From Fasciolopsis buskii (Eukaryota > Platyhelminthes > Trematoda > Plagiorchiida > Fasciolidae): a DNA stretch of 64,000 nucleotides. The first letter of the stretch is position 1, and every line of letters begins with the position of its first letter. Under the pieces are notes generated by a model that was not told the origin of the DNA, ran no database searches, and saw only the letters and a program-made list of their open reading frames with translations. The position numbers and the translations under genes are program-made. Of the stretch, positions 10,551 to 21,304 are shown piece by piece. Location of the stretch: NCBI GenBank assembly GCA_008360955.1, contig LUCM01008342.1, positions 113,907 through 177,906 of the forward strand, read 5' to 3'.

Positions 10551-13500
10551 GCTCAATGAAAAGACCCCTATAAAAACGAATAACCTGTGGTAAAACCAGC
10601 ATGAATTTCCAAAGCTATCGCTTCTCAACCGCAGTTCACTTAACGGCCAACCGGAGCATTCGAATAATATGAAAATGGATGGATATTGTTCATCGGAATC
10701 ATAGACTAGAAGTCCGTATTGACGCTTCATTGCTACTCTTGAACAATTGTCCGATTTCGGCTGTACTTGAAGAAAACGTCTTTTAATTATATTCAGCCAG
10801 TTTCGTGAAACTACAAAGAAAGGCAAAAACGTTACCCGTTTTTCATTGCGAATCCGGTTGCCCCTTTAAGGCCACTGCCGGTCTACTGTCAAGTGCCAAA
10901 ATTATGGTTTTGGTATTATTCATTTTGACTGCGTTCGGTTTTTCCTGGATTGTAAAAGGTACTATTTAGTTTGATGGTAGGTTTCTGATGGTGACCACAA
11001 AAGAGTACTGATAAAACGAAAAAGATGCTGTATCGTTCATGTGACCCCATTCAACGAGAAGGGTAGTGGCTGATACTTTCGTGAATGTGTTCCGATAGCC
11101 AAGTTGTAGATCGCAACTCAGCAAACAAATTCAATGACTAAACTTAGCTTTGTTGTTGCTTAGTTCCAATGAGATTTCCCTTATCAACGATCTTCGTATG
11201 ATAGCTATATAGATGAAATGTCAGACAGAAGGTCCGTTAATTACTCAGTCATTCATTTATGAATCTGGTGGATAACGCTGATCTTACAGTCAGTGAACAT
11301 GAGTGTACCCAACAACGAATGAAGCTCACAAACCCGAGAGTCAGCATCGACGAATCTGAAACTTCGACTCTCACAGAACTATACAGAGCCACAAGAAATC
11401 AAGAGCGGTAACGAGAAGAGCGACGGCGATTTACTGAATAGCACCAAAGTAAATCATTTTGTAATAAAAAGTGAAGTCAAAAATTACTGCAACTCGTTTT
11501 ATCAACTAATCCTTGTGATCTAATCTTTCCTCGAATACACTTTTTCATTCCTTCTTTGCAAAAACTGCCAGGTAGAAAATAGAGTGATTAAATTTTATTC
11601 CTAGAAAAAATGAGTAACGTTAATTAAGATCGGTTATTTTCGAACCAGGAAGTTCACGTGGTTTTTAAGAGATACAATCCCCTGTTTTCGCACTGTTGCA
11701 GTGGTAGTCTTATAGACGTGATTTATTTTCCGATACAGGCATGTTATTCCACGTCAGAAACCAAGTGATGTCTAGTTTGTGTGAGTGGTTGGACTGGTGA
11801 ATGGACGTATCGGTTAGGTGGACCACTAAAGAGTCCGTCTTGCGTACGCAGAACGAATATTTTGTGCACTCACGCAGTTGGCGTGACTGAGTGCGAGCTG
11901 GACACGGTGACAGACTATGGTATCGATCGGACGATCGATAGAGGCTAAACGGTTCTGCTTGGAGCCCGCATTTAACCAAGTGAAGATCGTGATCAACAGT
12001 GATAGTAGGTCAATTCATTGGTAAGTGGTGTGACAAGACTGCCAACAAATGATGGATTACATAACCTTAATAACAATAGTTCACTCATAACCTTAAACAC
12101 TAATTCGGCTCTTTCCAGTATTTCATCTGAACGTTACTAAGTCAGTACTTCGAAAGGTTAAAGGTCAAGGATAACTTGGCGACCGATCCAGTTTATAAAT
12201 TGCCTATTTTTACACGATCAAGTCTCATTTCGATGAACATGCACACTTTTCCATTCGAAAACACCAGAAAAATAAACTCCTTCCGACGATATGGTGGTTC
12301 TAAACCACTGGGTCACGTGGACTGCCAATCTTGACCGTAGCCGGGAGTGAGAAAGACAGGAGCGACGCGGAGCAGATAGGCTAAGGTGAAGGCCATTAGA
12401 TGGGATCCGAACAAACATCAGAAACAGGGCAGAGAAAGTCTAATTTGTTACAACAACCAGTACATGATGTTGAACATGTAACGGTAAGGTTACACCAAGT
12501 GAACTGCCTAAAAGACTTCTATGGGTGTGGATTTAACGATTGGCCTGATAGTGAATTGAATAGTTAGTAATTCGAGCGACGATTTCCAGTCTAAACAAAA
12601 TAAAGAACCGGCAAATCATGGCAAATCATATAGGCAGATAATGCAACATGACGGGGACGCGTAATCTTGTGTGCCATCAAACAGTGGATCCCCTTGAATA
12701 CCACCGTCACTATATAAACATTATAAGTCGATCTATTCAATTTGTTTTTGTTATTCCCGTTTCATTTTATTTGTCACTCCCGGACACAAGTAGCACTCCG
12801 TCTCTAGATTGTTTACTCTACTCAAATGCAGAGCTGTTTTTATATATTCCGTCGTTTTTACAAGGACTACAGAACTGTGGACCACTTTCATTTGACGCAA
12901 CATTAACGTGTCAATTTCCTACTACTCTCACCTTATTTTGTCTACAAATCACGAAACTCGCATAAATTATCACATGATAAAAGGGATATTTTTCTCAAGA
13001 CGATTATCCGGTTGAACTCAGTTATCTGATTCACCTGAGCATGTATTACGATTACGGTCGGAAGGGGTAAACCTAAAACATCGGCATCTCGCATCCACCG
13101 GAATTCTTCTGAAAACGGTTCACTGGTAACTGGGTTTACTTTGTTTATACATTTCAGCAAGTGGCGTATCCGACTGTTAGTAATGACTAACCGACAGGGA
13201 ACAATTGAGGATCACAGTTATTATCCCCAAACAGGTACTTCCAAGTGCATATTCGAGAACGGTTGCCTCAGATTTCGAGTCGCCTAATCGGCCTGAACGT
13301 CGTTTGAAATGCTCCTAAATGACCCTGGATCTCAAACAACCGCTGTTGAAGAAGTCCCACGCACCGCTTCTTGTGGCGGTGTTCCCTCCAAAGTACGGGA
13401 ATACAGGCAAATGCTCAGCGCGCTCCACTGGGCTCATTAATCCATGATCAGTTCACAAGAAATGATTGACTTATGATTCCAAGCCAGCTATGTGTTGAAG

Positions 13501-13838
13501 CGGTATACTGGGAAGCCAAGTTTTCCAACCCAGCCCTCCATTCAAACACTTGGGATAAGGTGTCCTAAGACAAACAAATACTTCGCTTTGGAGAACTGAG
13601 TAACACTCCGTCTGAAGAGAAACCACTGATTCCAAGGAAAAGAATGATGACTTGAAGGACTGGTGAACTGAATCCACGGCTTTTCTTTCTTTTTCGCAAG
13701 TTGTTTTTCTCCTCGCTTTGATTCTGATGATACACGATCTGTACAGAGATTTGCGCACTTATATAAGGAAATAGATTCAAATGTGATTCTAGCTGGAACA
13801 TATATTTTGAGTCTCCACGCTTGAAGATGCTTTGGAGG
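10551..13838. other. intergenic or intronic DNA, nothing recognised
   Basis: Only short open frames without family resemblance or good splice context are visible. A patch at about 11800-12420 is slightly GC-richer and could be an old repeat, but I cannot tie it to any family. Confidence 0.45.
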
Positions 13839-13894
13839 AATGCCTATTAGGCATTACTGATGAGCGACAATAACCGCGAAACGCCTGCTTCGTG
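13839..13894 (+). ncRNA. hammerhead-ribozyme-like core, probably degenerate
   Basis: CTGATGA (13857-13863) is followed by a 3-bp GCG/CGC stem with an 8-base loop, then GAAA (13878-13881). These are the invariant core bases of a hammerhead ribozyme with a correct stem II. A short stem III ACG/CGT (13881-13883 with 13891-13893) can form, but the base after it is G where a cleavable site needs A, C or T. On the 5' side a perfect AATGCC/GGCATT hairpin (13839-13855) sits one base before the core. I could not build a complete stem I. Hammerheads are known in schistosome satellite DNA and in Penelope-like elements, so a retroelement origin is plausible. Self-cleavage of this copy is doubtful. Confidence 0.35.
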
Positions 13895-14442
13895 GAATAT
13901 TTGTTTGCTGTTCTGCCTACCTTGTACTTGTGTTTAGACAGGTGATGATTATGTATACCCATGGACTTGTATATACATTGTACTACTACCCACGAAAATT
14001 TCGATCACACCCATGCGACTCGATGGATATTTTTAGAAACAGCACATCATTATTTAATACTTTCATTGGGGAAAAGCTTTCCATTCATGTTCAGCATCTT
14101 CCATCGTTTGCGGTCCCCTTCCTTAGACACTGGATTAGCTTATTATTTTAAAAAATCAAGAATAACATTCAATTATTGAAGTGCGGTTGAAACATTCATT
14201 TTCACAACTTTAAAGAAGCAGTACTACATCTCGTTGCAGGATTAGGCTTTCCTTTACTAAGTACGGTTGTTTGCTTCATTCTTAACAAACCTCGTCAAAA
14301 CGATGGAATTATGGTATTCGCCATTTCGATGAAAGGTTAACATTATTTAAACGTCAGCGGTATGACCTTGACAGTAAAAACAGTACTTCCACATATCCAA
14401 ATGCGTCAGAGCACTGAGCATAGTATTTAGGTATCTCAGTAG
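13895..14442. other. possible dispersed repeat following the hammerhead-like core
   Basis: Two frames are open together on plus from about 13930 to 14180, and the DNA holds no stop-rich spacer until 14180. I recognise no protein. I infer that at least the first part belongs to the same repeat as the hammerhead-like core, because sequence character does not change across 13900. No second copy is in this window to test this. Confidence 0.25.
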
Positions 14443-15177
14443 CCATCATCAACGTTCAGCGTTAAACAGCAAGGCAAACTACACTCATCGCTTCCTTTTA
14501 CCCGGAAGTACATGATTCTATAAAAAGAGTGAATATCCAAGAGAAACAGGGAGTGGACCTACACAGGTGGGAAAGATAAGACGCTGCTGCAGCCAACACA
14601 CGGAACACACTAACTGCACAAACGCTCTCTTTGTCATTCTCATTCGATAGAAAATGACAACACAATCGCCACTGTTCGCGATTCACTGCCATATTCTTCA
14701 GTGTCTCCTGCCAGCCAGCTAGCTGACGAGTCTTTCGGACCCCAACCACGAAGACGTGAGACACATACGTTACCTCGGTTGGAAATACATATCCTCATCC
14801 CACGTTGACACGTCATCTGTTGACTTCCATATAGCTTCTTCCATTCAGTGGGAGGAATACAAAATAGAGCATGGTATGGTAGACGAGTGTTCGCCATACG
14901 CAACACGTGACCCAACCAGCGTGGTCTACTAAGTTTCATACGATGAAACAAGGTGTTCTGAGAGCTAACAACTAGCAATAGATTCCTGACCTCCACATTA
15001 CTCGCCCGATCACTCTACCCGATCCTGGCCATACTACGTAGACATCGATGGTCGAAAACCTCCAATCGACGAACGTCTCCCACACGTATACTCCGTGTCT
15101 CGCAACCGTACAACAGAACTGAGCGCACTGCAGTACAGTGCACACTACCTTTCAACTTCAGTGAAATATCAGGCCGA
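14443..15177 (-). mobile_element. RTE-like LINE copy D, 5'-truncated 3' end
   Basis: This has the same layout as copy A: a short ATC/GAT tail at 14443, the 3' UTR, then minus-strand coding for the C-terminal part, truncated at 15177 where similarity to A, C and E stops after 'atatcaggccga'. It shares private changes with copy E (the 3' UTR segment 'tcatcgcttccttttacccggaag' in place of A's version, and 'actagcaataga' against 'actagcattaga' in A and C). D and E are therefore sister copies. The TAG (complement of 15015-15017) and the CTGG duplication are present. Confidence 0.92.
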
Positions 15178-15439
15178 ATGATTATTGTGTCTCCGAAATA
15201 CTTCGAATCGTGCCTGGTTCCGGTAAGTTAGTGGGAACTGCTTTTGAGAAAAATGTCGGATTCCTAATCAATCCATCATTTGGGAAATAAAATTAGCATT
15301 AAAGTGGAAGGCAAAAATAATGAAATACAGCGAGCTAACCCGATAGTGATTAGCTAAAATGACGACTTCCGTCACCGATAAAATTAAGTAGGCTGAGAAA
15401 TAACACGGAAACTTACTTGCTTAGCTTTTGCAACGCATA
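15178..15439. other. unique spacer
   Basis: This is AT-rich DNA between LINE copy D and the GC-rich block. Nothing is recognised. Confidence 0.45.
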
Positions 15440-15880
15440 AAATCAATGGAGGGTAACTTACGCTGCTTTGAGCAATCAGCACGATCCTGACGCCGGCGAA
15501 ACAAAAGCTGGACAGAATGAGAGCGATCCGTCAAGTTACTAGGGCTGGCAACCGCGGGTGAACAACGGGTGGGTCGAAACCGGTAGAGGGCATGTAGGTC
15601 ACACCGAATTCGGCCAATAGAAATTCTGCGCCAATCAGCCAATCAGAATTCTGTACGCATGTCACCTAGACAGTACAATGCTCTAGGCCGTTTGGTGGGC
15701 ATCGATCAACTGGGGCATGACCGATGTTATGTTAGCGTACGTTCGTCGGATGGGCGATGTGACCTGACCGCCTTTCGACTTGCGGATGAGTCAGCAGTTC
15801 CATGCCTATTTCCGCCAGCAGTCTTTGAGGGTGTGAAACGCGCGCCGAGGCCACTCCAATCGGTTAGCTGACGAAATTTC
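15440..15880. other. GC-rich block of unknown nature
   Basis: Over about 440 bp the base composition is visibly richer in G+C and CpG than the surroundings (for example 'cgcgcgccgagg' near 15838). It carries open frames on both strands, such as a minus frame with ALYRFRPTRCSPAVASPS and a plus frame with DRCYVSVRSSDGRCDLTAFR. No family is recognised. It could be a CpG-rich promoter, an old exon or a GC-rich repeat. I cannot decide among these from one copy. Confidence 0.3.
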
Positions 15881-16354
15881 ACGCTTCAAATTATGGATGA
15901 ATTATAACGCTTAGTAGAATCAGTTTGCGTTCCTATTATCTTGCCATATTTCAGTCGGTGGAACCTTATAAGCATCTCAGAGGCCAACAGTAACACTAGC
16001 CACGCAGGTCTGGTAAACCTGATAACAACTAAACTCGTTATCGACATTATTTCAATTCTTAAACGTGTTATACTCTACTGGCCGGAAAATTCTAGCTTTC
16101 AGCGAAGCAGCGCTAATACGGTTCCATAACTCAGTCCTTTATACACAAAAACTATTAGCAGACTCTGGAATTGTCATGGTGTTAACACTGCGAGTTTCGA
16201 CCTTTTGGGTCAACTGTCACAATCAAACGAAGTAACTGTTTTATGCACCTAACTGAGCATATATTTATCGATACATATGCAATAAAAGGGTAGATGAGGA
16301 CAAATTCGCAGAATAATGAATCAACACATTCTATGCCAAGCGTAACTTTAGTTC
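15881..16354. other. spacer, nothing recognised
   Basis: AT-rich DNA with short open frames on both strands. No family or repeat was identified. Confidence 0.45.
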
Positions 16355-16445
16355 GGTATGGGTCCCAGTCAGCTGCCACAAGGAGGCGGGTGGGGGAATT
16401 GAACCAATAAGCCGTATGAGACCCGAATTCTCTACTCTTTGCTGA
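16355..16445 (-). repeat. possible tRNA-derived SINE fragment
   Basis: On minus, a B-box-like TGGTTCAATTCCCCC (complement of about 16391-16405) is followed by a C-rich segment and GGCAGCTGACTGGGACCCAT. The A-box side is too degraded to be sure. It lies about 200 bp from a clearer tRNA-derived element in the same orientation. Confidence 0.35.
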
Positions 16446-16645
16446 TAAAAATTGTGCCGTACCGGTATATCCTGCCACCTTCATGTTAACCGTATGTTTC
16501 TTTGCCAAATGGCTGCCTATGTTGTTAATTTTTGCTTACCAATACCCTCCTTCCGATGGACTTACTTCTAAGGTAAAGCTATTTCTCTTCACGAGAAACA
16601 CGATCTTTGGACTTTAAAACATTATGAACCAGAAACTGGTCTTTT

Positions 16646-16822
16646 CTTATATCTTTCACTTCATGTATTAATGAAATAACAATGCAAATCCTTTTTTTCA
16701 GGAAGGTGGCCGCAGCCGACCAAAGGCTGCCAATTGGGGAAGCCCACTGGCGGCGGAAGGATTTGTACCCGCGACTTTCAAGTCAGAATGCCACGACCTT
16801 GTCCGCTGGGCCAACGCCATGC
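16646..16822 (-). repeat. tRNA-derived SINE, head and tail present
   Basis: Read on minus: an A-box-like TTGGCCCAGCGGACAAGG near 16800-16815, an anticodon-like loop (TCTGACTTGAAA), a B-box-like GCGGGTACAAATCCTTC near 16757-16772, a GC-rich body, then an AT-rich tail (complement of 'atctttcacttcatgtatta', 16650 on). The tail closely matches 25284-25340 and resembles the tails at 21152 and 60525, which links these loci as one family or related families. It is transcribed, if at all, by RNA polymerase III and mobilised by a LINE in trans. Confidence 0.65.
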
Positions 16823-17009
16823 CACATCCAGATTGGACGATTCAACGTTGCTTGAAAGATGCATTCTCCCACATGATTCAAATTCTTCGTGAACGTGTTT
16901 GAATTCAACAGGCACGGGACAGTTCAGCTAACCTCTTGTCAGCTCAACATTCTTTCATCGAAGTGCAAATAAAATTGTGAAATGGAAAATCCATTTGCGA
17001 TATGCAAAC

Positions 17010-17073
17010 AGAAGTCGAACCAATGACTTTCTGCCTATCAGGCAGGTATTGTGCACACTGGACTAAAATGGCC
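17010..17073 (-). repeat. tRNA-like fragment, probable SINE head
   Basis: On minus an A-box-like TAGTCCAGTGTGCAC is followed, at tRNA-like spacing, by a B-box-like TTGGTTCGACTTC. A short stem (CTGCCTGATAGGCAG) sits between them in the anticodon-arm position. There is no convincing acceptor stem, so a functional tRNA is unlikely. Confidence 0.45.
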
Positions 17074-20000
17074 AGGGCGCAGGAACACAAACGACGCACA
17101 TGAACAGCCAGTGTTTCACAACTACAGTTCTAATGATACAGTGCAACTAGAGTAGATCTAATGATTCTAGGTCACTTTCCAATGAGACGAACAAAACAGC
17201 TGATCGGAATATAAACATAATCCAGGCTGCTAATTTTCCAAAGATCTTCCCATATAAAGTATGGATCCTAGTTGCATCTAAAAACAATTGAAAAGAAACG
17301 TCCTCATTTCTTCTGCAGGAGAAGCAAAACGGAAGTCCTTGAATGGCATCCAGAGATTAGACTTTTATTGAATTTGCCCATCGTACCGCTATTGCAATGT
17401 TTCGTGAAAAGATTAGTGAACACCGATACAATGCATCACATTGTGATATGTTGTTTTTCTGGTCACACAGTGAGCTCCCCTTTGATAGATTTAATTGAAA
17501 ATGTAAGCCCATTTCGACTGCCAACTTACGATTCAAAATCAAGGATGAAAATGAGACATAAGAAGGCATGCTAGAAGAATGTCCTCTGGGCAGACGAGTT
17601 TGTGGTACCAGCCACTGAATGAGAATTATAAACGATAAACACTGGTGTTATCCGGCATTCTGGTAAGGCCACTGTTCCAAAGATTCTACATAACCGTTGG
17701 TGACTCGTAGTAGCTGAATCTCACACTACTTTGTTTTGTTACAATCATACCCTAACCGTTCTATGCCTCAGTAGTAGCAATGATTTTTCTTTACTTTAGA
17801 CGCTTTTCAAATTCAATTTCTACCGGTTTCCCGCAGTTAATTTGCATTCGGCTATGATTCAGCATCTCCAAACTAGAATAGGATGAACACGTTTCAGGCT
17901 GCTACAGAACGTGCTAAAAGTATCTTTTATAGAATTTTAGCCTTAGCAACGTGAACTGTTGAACTAATTTCTGACTGGTTTGGAGGCTTTTCAGATATCT
18001 CATCCTATCCCTGTGTTACGTTTGTTAGGCATAAAGTAAATTGCAAGGGATTTAGGAAATTCATCTAGATTGTGAACGTACATGTTTTGACAATAATGTG
18101 AGGTTTCCTACCAGAAATTCAGTGATCATTTTTTGATAGAGAAATCTTAACGTGATGGAGACTAAGCTACCGATTTACGTCACTGGGATGGATGGTCTAC
18201 AGGTAATGTGCCCCAATGTGATATGTGTGGGTGAGATCTGTCTATTCTATTGCAAGTGGAGATTGTTAAGTCACTGTCGATGGCTTCTAAACGGGGGCCA
18301 GAGGCTATTAATTGACCAGTCAGTTCGCAGAACTTTCTCCATCATTACATTTAATATTCTAATCTAACTTTAGAAGCATATTCTTCAGATATTTGCTGTT
18401 TTTATCTCTTTGATGAACGATCAGTCTTGACAGGATTTTTGTGTGTAATCCAACGTAAAATATAGTCGATTCACGTCGATTGCTACAGGATTCAAATATC
18501 TAATGAGCACGAAAGTATCACCTAAAATTGCAGTCGCATTTTAGTGCTTCTTTGACTTTAGTGGCAGGTAAATATACGTTTGGGGTTTTAGCTACTTCAG
18601 TCCTAAACTACCGGAATCGCTTCTCAGAGGATTCCGTGGATGTGATGGGTCCTATGTGGCGAATGGCGATCTTCGACGCTGTTCACATGCCTGGATAAAG
18701 TGGGAGGATCATTTATCTAGGCCAAATAATTATAGAGAGGGACGGAGGAGTAAGCTATTTATTTTGGACAGTACAATTTCAGTGGCATCTGTCCGACGAA
18801 CGGAGTCGTGCGGCGCGGTTGTTTCGTAATAGTTTGGACTCAGGAGAGACAAGGATTTTAATCTCAACACTGAATCATCAAAACAGTTACACATCACTGA
18901 CACTTGCTGATCAGGGGTTACACTGCTGACTTTGCTGCCAACAAACATCTGTTGGTGATAGACTTGCAAATGCTATTTTTATCTGACATCAATTACATTT
19001 TTTGGCCTATGGTTTTCAACATTGTACTGCTTTTCCTAAATTCCGCATCGTTCCTAACGTCATTTCTATTAGCAAACATAGTCTTGCCCAATGCCTTGCT
19101 CACCAACATGTTGATTGTGACAGTGTAATCAATAATTTATATTTCTTTTTCCAGTAATGAGGCCATTTCGGAATTCCGTCCAACTGACATCTAGTTCCAC
19201 ATTCTTTTGGGCACAGCCCAAGTCAAGCGCATGGTGAAAGTCCGCCACCTCTACCAGTGCGTGAAAATGTTTGTTGTTGTTTGTCTCCTCAGCGAATACT
19301 CAGCTGTATTCATCTTACTAAGTTCCGTCCAAATTTACCCGATAAGCAAATGTCAGATAGCGCAATGTTGTTCAACACTCCGCTTGATGCGGAGACATGA
19401 AATAACCTGTTTTTGAACTCAAAGTTTATTTTGTCACTTCTTTCCCTCTTGAAAATGAAAACACGATTCAGTGTCGTTAAACTGCCGATCAGCGACAGAC
19501 ATTTATTACAATGATTGAATGTTGCTACATTCACACCTTTAAGGTTTTACCATGAGAAAAATATGAATAACGAATGAGATCCCACGACTAGTTGCTGAGC
19601 TCATGCATGACACCAGAAGAAAATTCAGGTATAACTGAACTTGTTTATCTGGATTTTATGGAGATGAAGAATGAATTTAGTTAGGTAGGCAAATAATCCG
19701 GTGGTAGTTCAACAGAACACGGGAGGGGCGAGGACAGAACGGTAAACACTGAAAATATTGGGATAGACATTTTGTAAAAACGACCAGAGGTTTGGCTGGG
19801 AGACACGGAGATCTCGTGAAAAGTAAAAACACGGGTAAGTTTGGATGTCCAAAAGTCAACAAATAAACCGCAGAAAAATAAAGGTAAACTATCACCTGAC
19901 AACGTGACTATTATGACCATGTAAAGTGTGGTCACTGATCAGCTTAGTGGCCTTGCGGCGAAATTCACCTAGTAGAGAAAAGACAATAGATGGTCTGCCA

Positions 20001-20741
20001 CATGCGTGAATCGGAGCCTTGTGCTTGAGGTGGTGAGTAGAAAGACCGGTGTATGTGGCGGGTGAAAAAAAACCGAAATTGCTCTAAACTCAAACACCAA
20101 TCCGGCCAAGAGGAGAAACGGAGTTTGTACAGCTTAGTTTGATTGATTCAATACGTAAGAAAAATGAATCATTGGGAATGCATATAGCTGATAAGTCCAT
20201 TTTAGAAATACAGCTTTCTCTATAAAAACACGAGTCAAAGGGGTTGCATTACCAAACTAACTAAGGAGCTTACACATACAGATGTGGTGAATTGCGATAA
20301 CTACGAAACTGGTCATGTGTTTGAGGAGCGAACTTCCCCCTTTGTCTATAAGCCTAGAGAAGTATTTACGTATAAAATAGTTGAGATTTAATATAACTTG
20401 ACTGATTCAGAAGTTTAGAGTATTCAAGCCCAATATTACCGCGGGAATCTCACTGCAAAATATATTCGATTTAGAAGACTATAGTGAAAAACAGCACTAA
20501 AATCATAAAGAATTGCGCTGTTGCTAAAACGAGGGGTGTACTAACAGGCGAAGAATGAGCAATATTGTTTGCTATGTTGATGTTTATTTGAAATCTTGAC
20601 TACACTTATGATCACGATGAAATAAATCCCTAGCAATGCAAGGTTTGTTCGTTTGGAGGGTGATGAATGATTGAAAGAATCATGAAAACGGAATTTACTG
20701 CAGAAAACTTGGAAAACTTAGAGATTCTGGCGAACCCCATG

Positions 20742-20775
<34 letters not shown>

Positions 20776-21151
20776 GTTTGTGATTCCCCGGAGCGAGACT
20801 TTCACAGCCCTAGAATCATCAGATTCTTTGAGACTAACTTACCTTTCTACTTAAATTGAAAAAAGACAACAGGCAAATCAAAATTTGGTAGCTCGCACAA
20901 CTCCCGAGGGGATGATTAGGACATGCTCTTTCCAATGAACAATTCTGATGGTCGTTTACCGTGAATGAAACGTGAAACATAATAAGAACAACACAAGCTA
21001 AGTAGAAAGAAACTCAAAGGGAATTTAAATCCACAGCCTAGGTTGATAATGTAGGGTAGATTTTAATGTGTAGGTCTTTCCAGATGATTATCATTTTGAA
21101 GTTGGAGCTGAGGCAGAGAATGAATAAATCTAGGGCCCTTGTGTAAGGCGA
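17074..21151. other. long intergenic or intronic stretch
   Basis: No recognisable gene. Frames at about 17272-17574 (plus) and 18904-19128 (plus, hydrophobic) are open but family-less. A good AG acceptor at about 19158 precedes a short open stretch. A TA microsatellite lies at 20742. Confidence 0.45.
20742..20775. repeat. (TA)n microsatellite
   Basis: An alternating TA run is interrupted once by 'tgta'. Confidence 0.95.
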
Positions 21152-21304
21152 CCTCTCTTATCTTTCGCTTCCTTCTTTAATAAAACTAATGTAAGTCATT
21201 TTAAAGAAGGGGACCGAGGCCAGCGGAGGGCTGTCAAGTAGAGAAGCTAAGCGACTACCCGTGGGCTCAAACTTGGTGTTGATCACTTGGCAAACGCCGG
21301 TCAA
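21152..21304 (-). repeat. tRNA-derived SINE
   Basis: Read on minus it begins GTTGACCGGCG, the same start as the SINE at 60381, followed by a degraded A-box (TTGCCAAGTGATCAACACC) and a degraded B-box (ACGGGTAGTCGC). It ends in a tail (complement of 'tatctttcgcttccttcttt') related to those at 16646 and 25284. It is more diverged than the 60381 copy. Confidence 0.6.
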
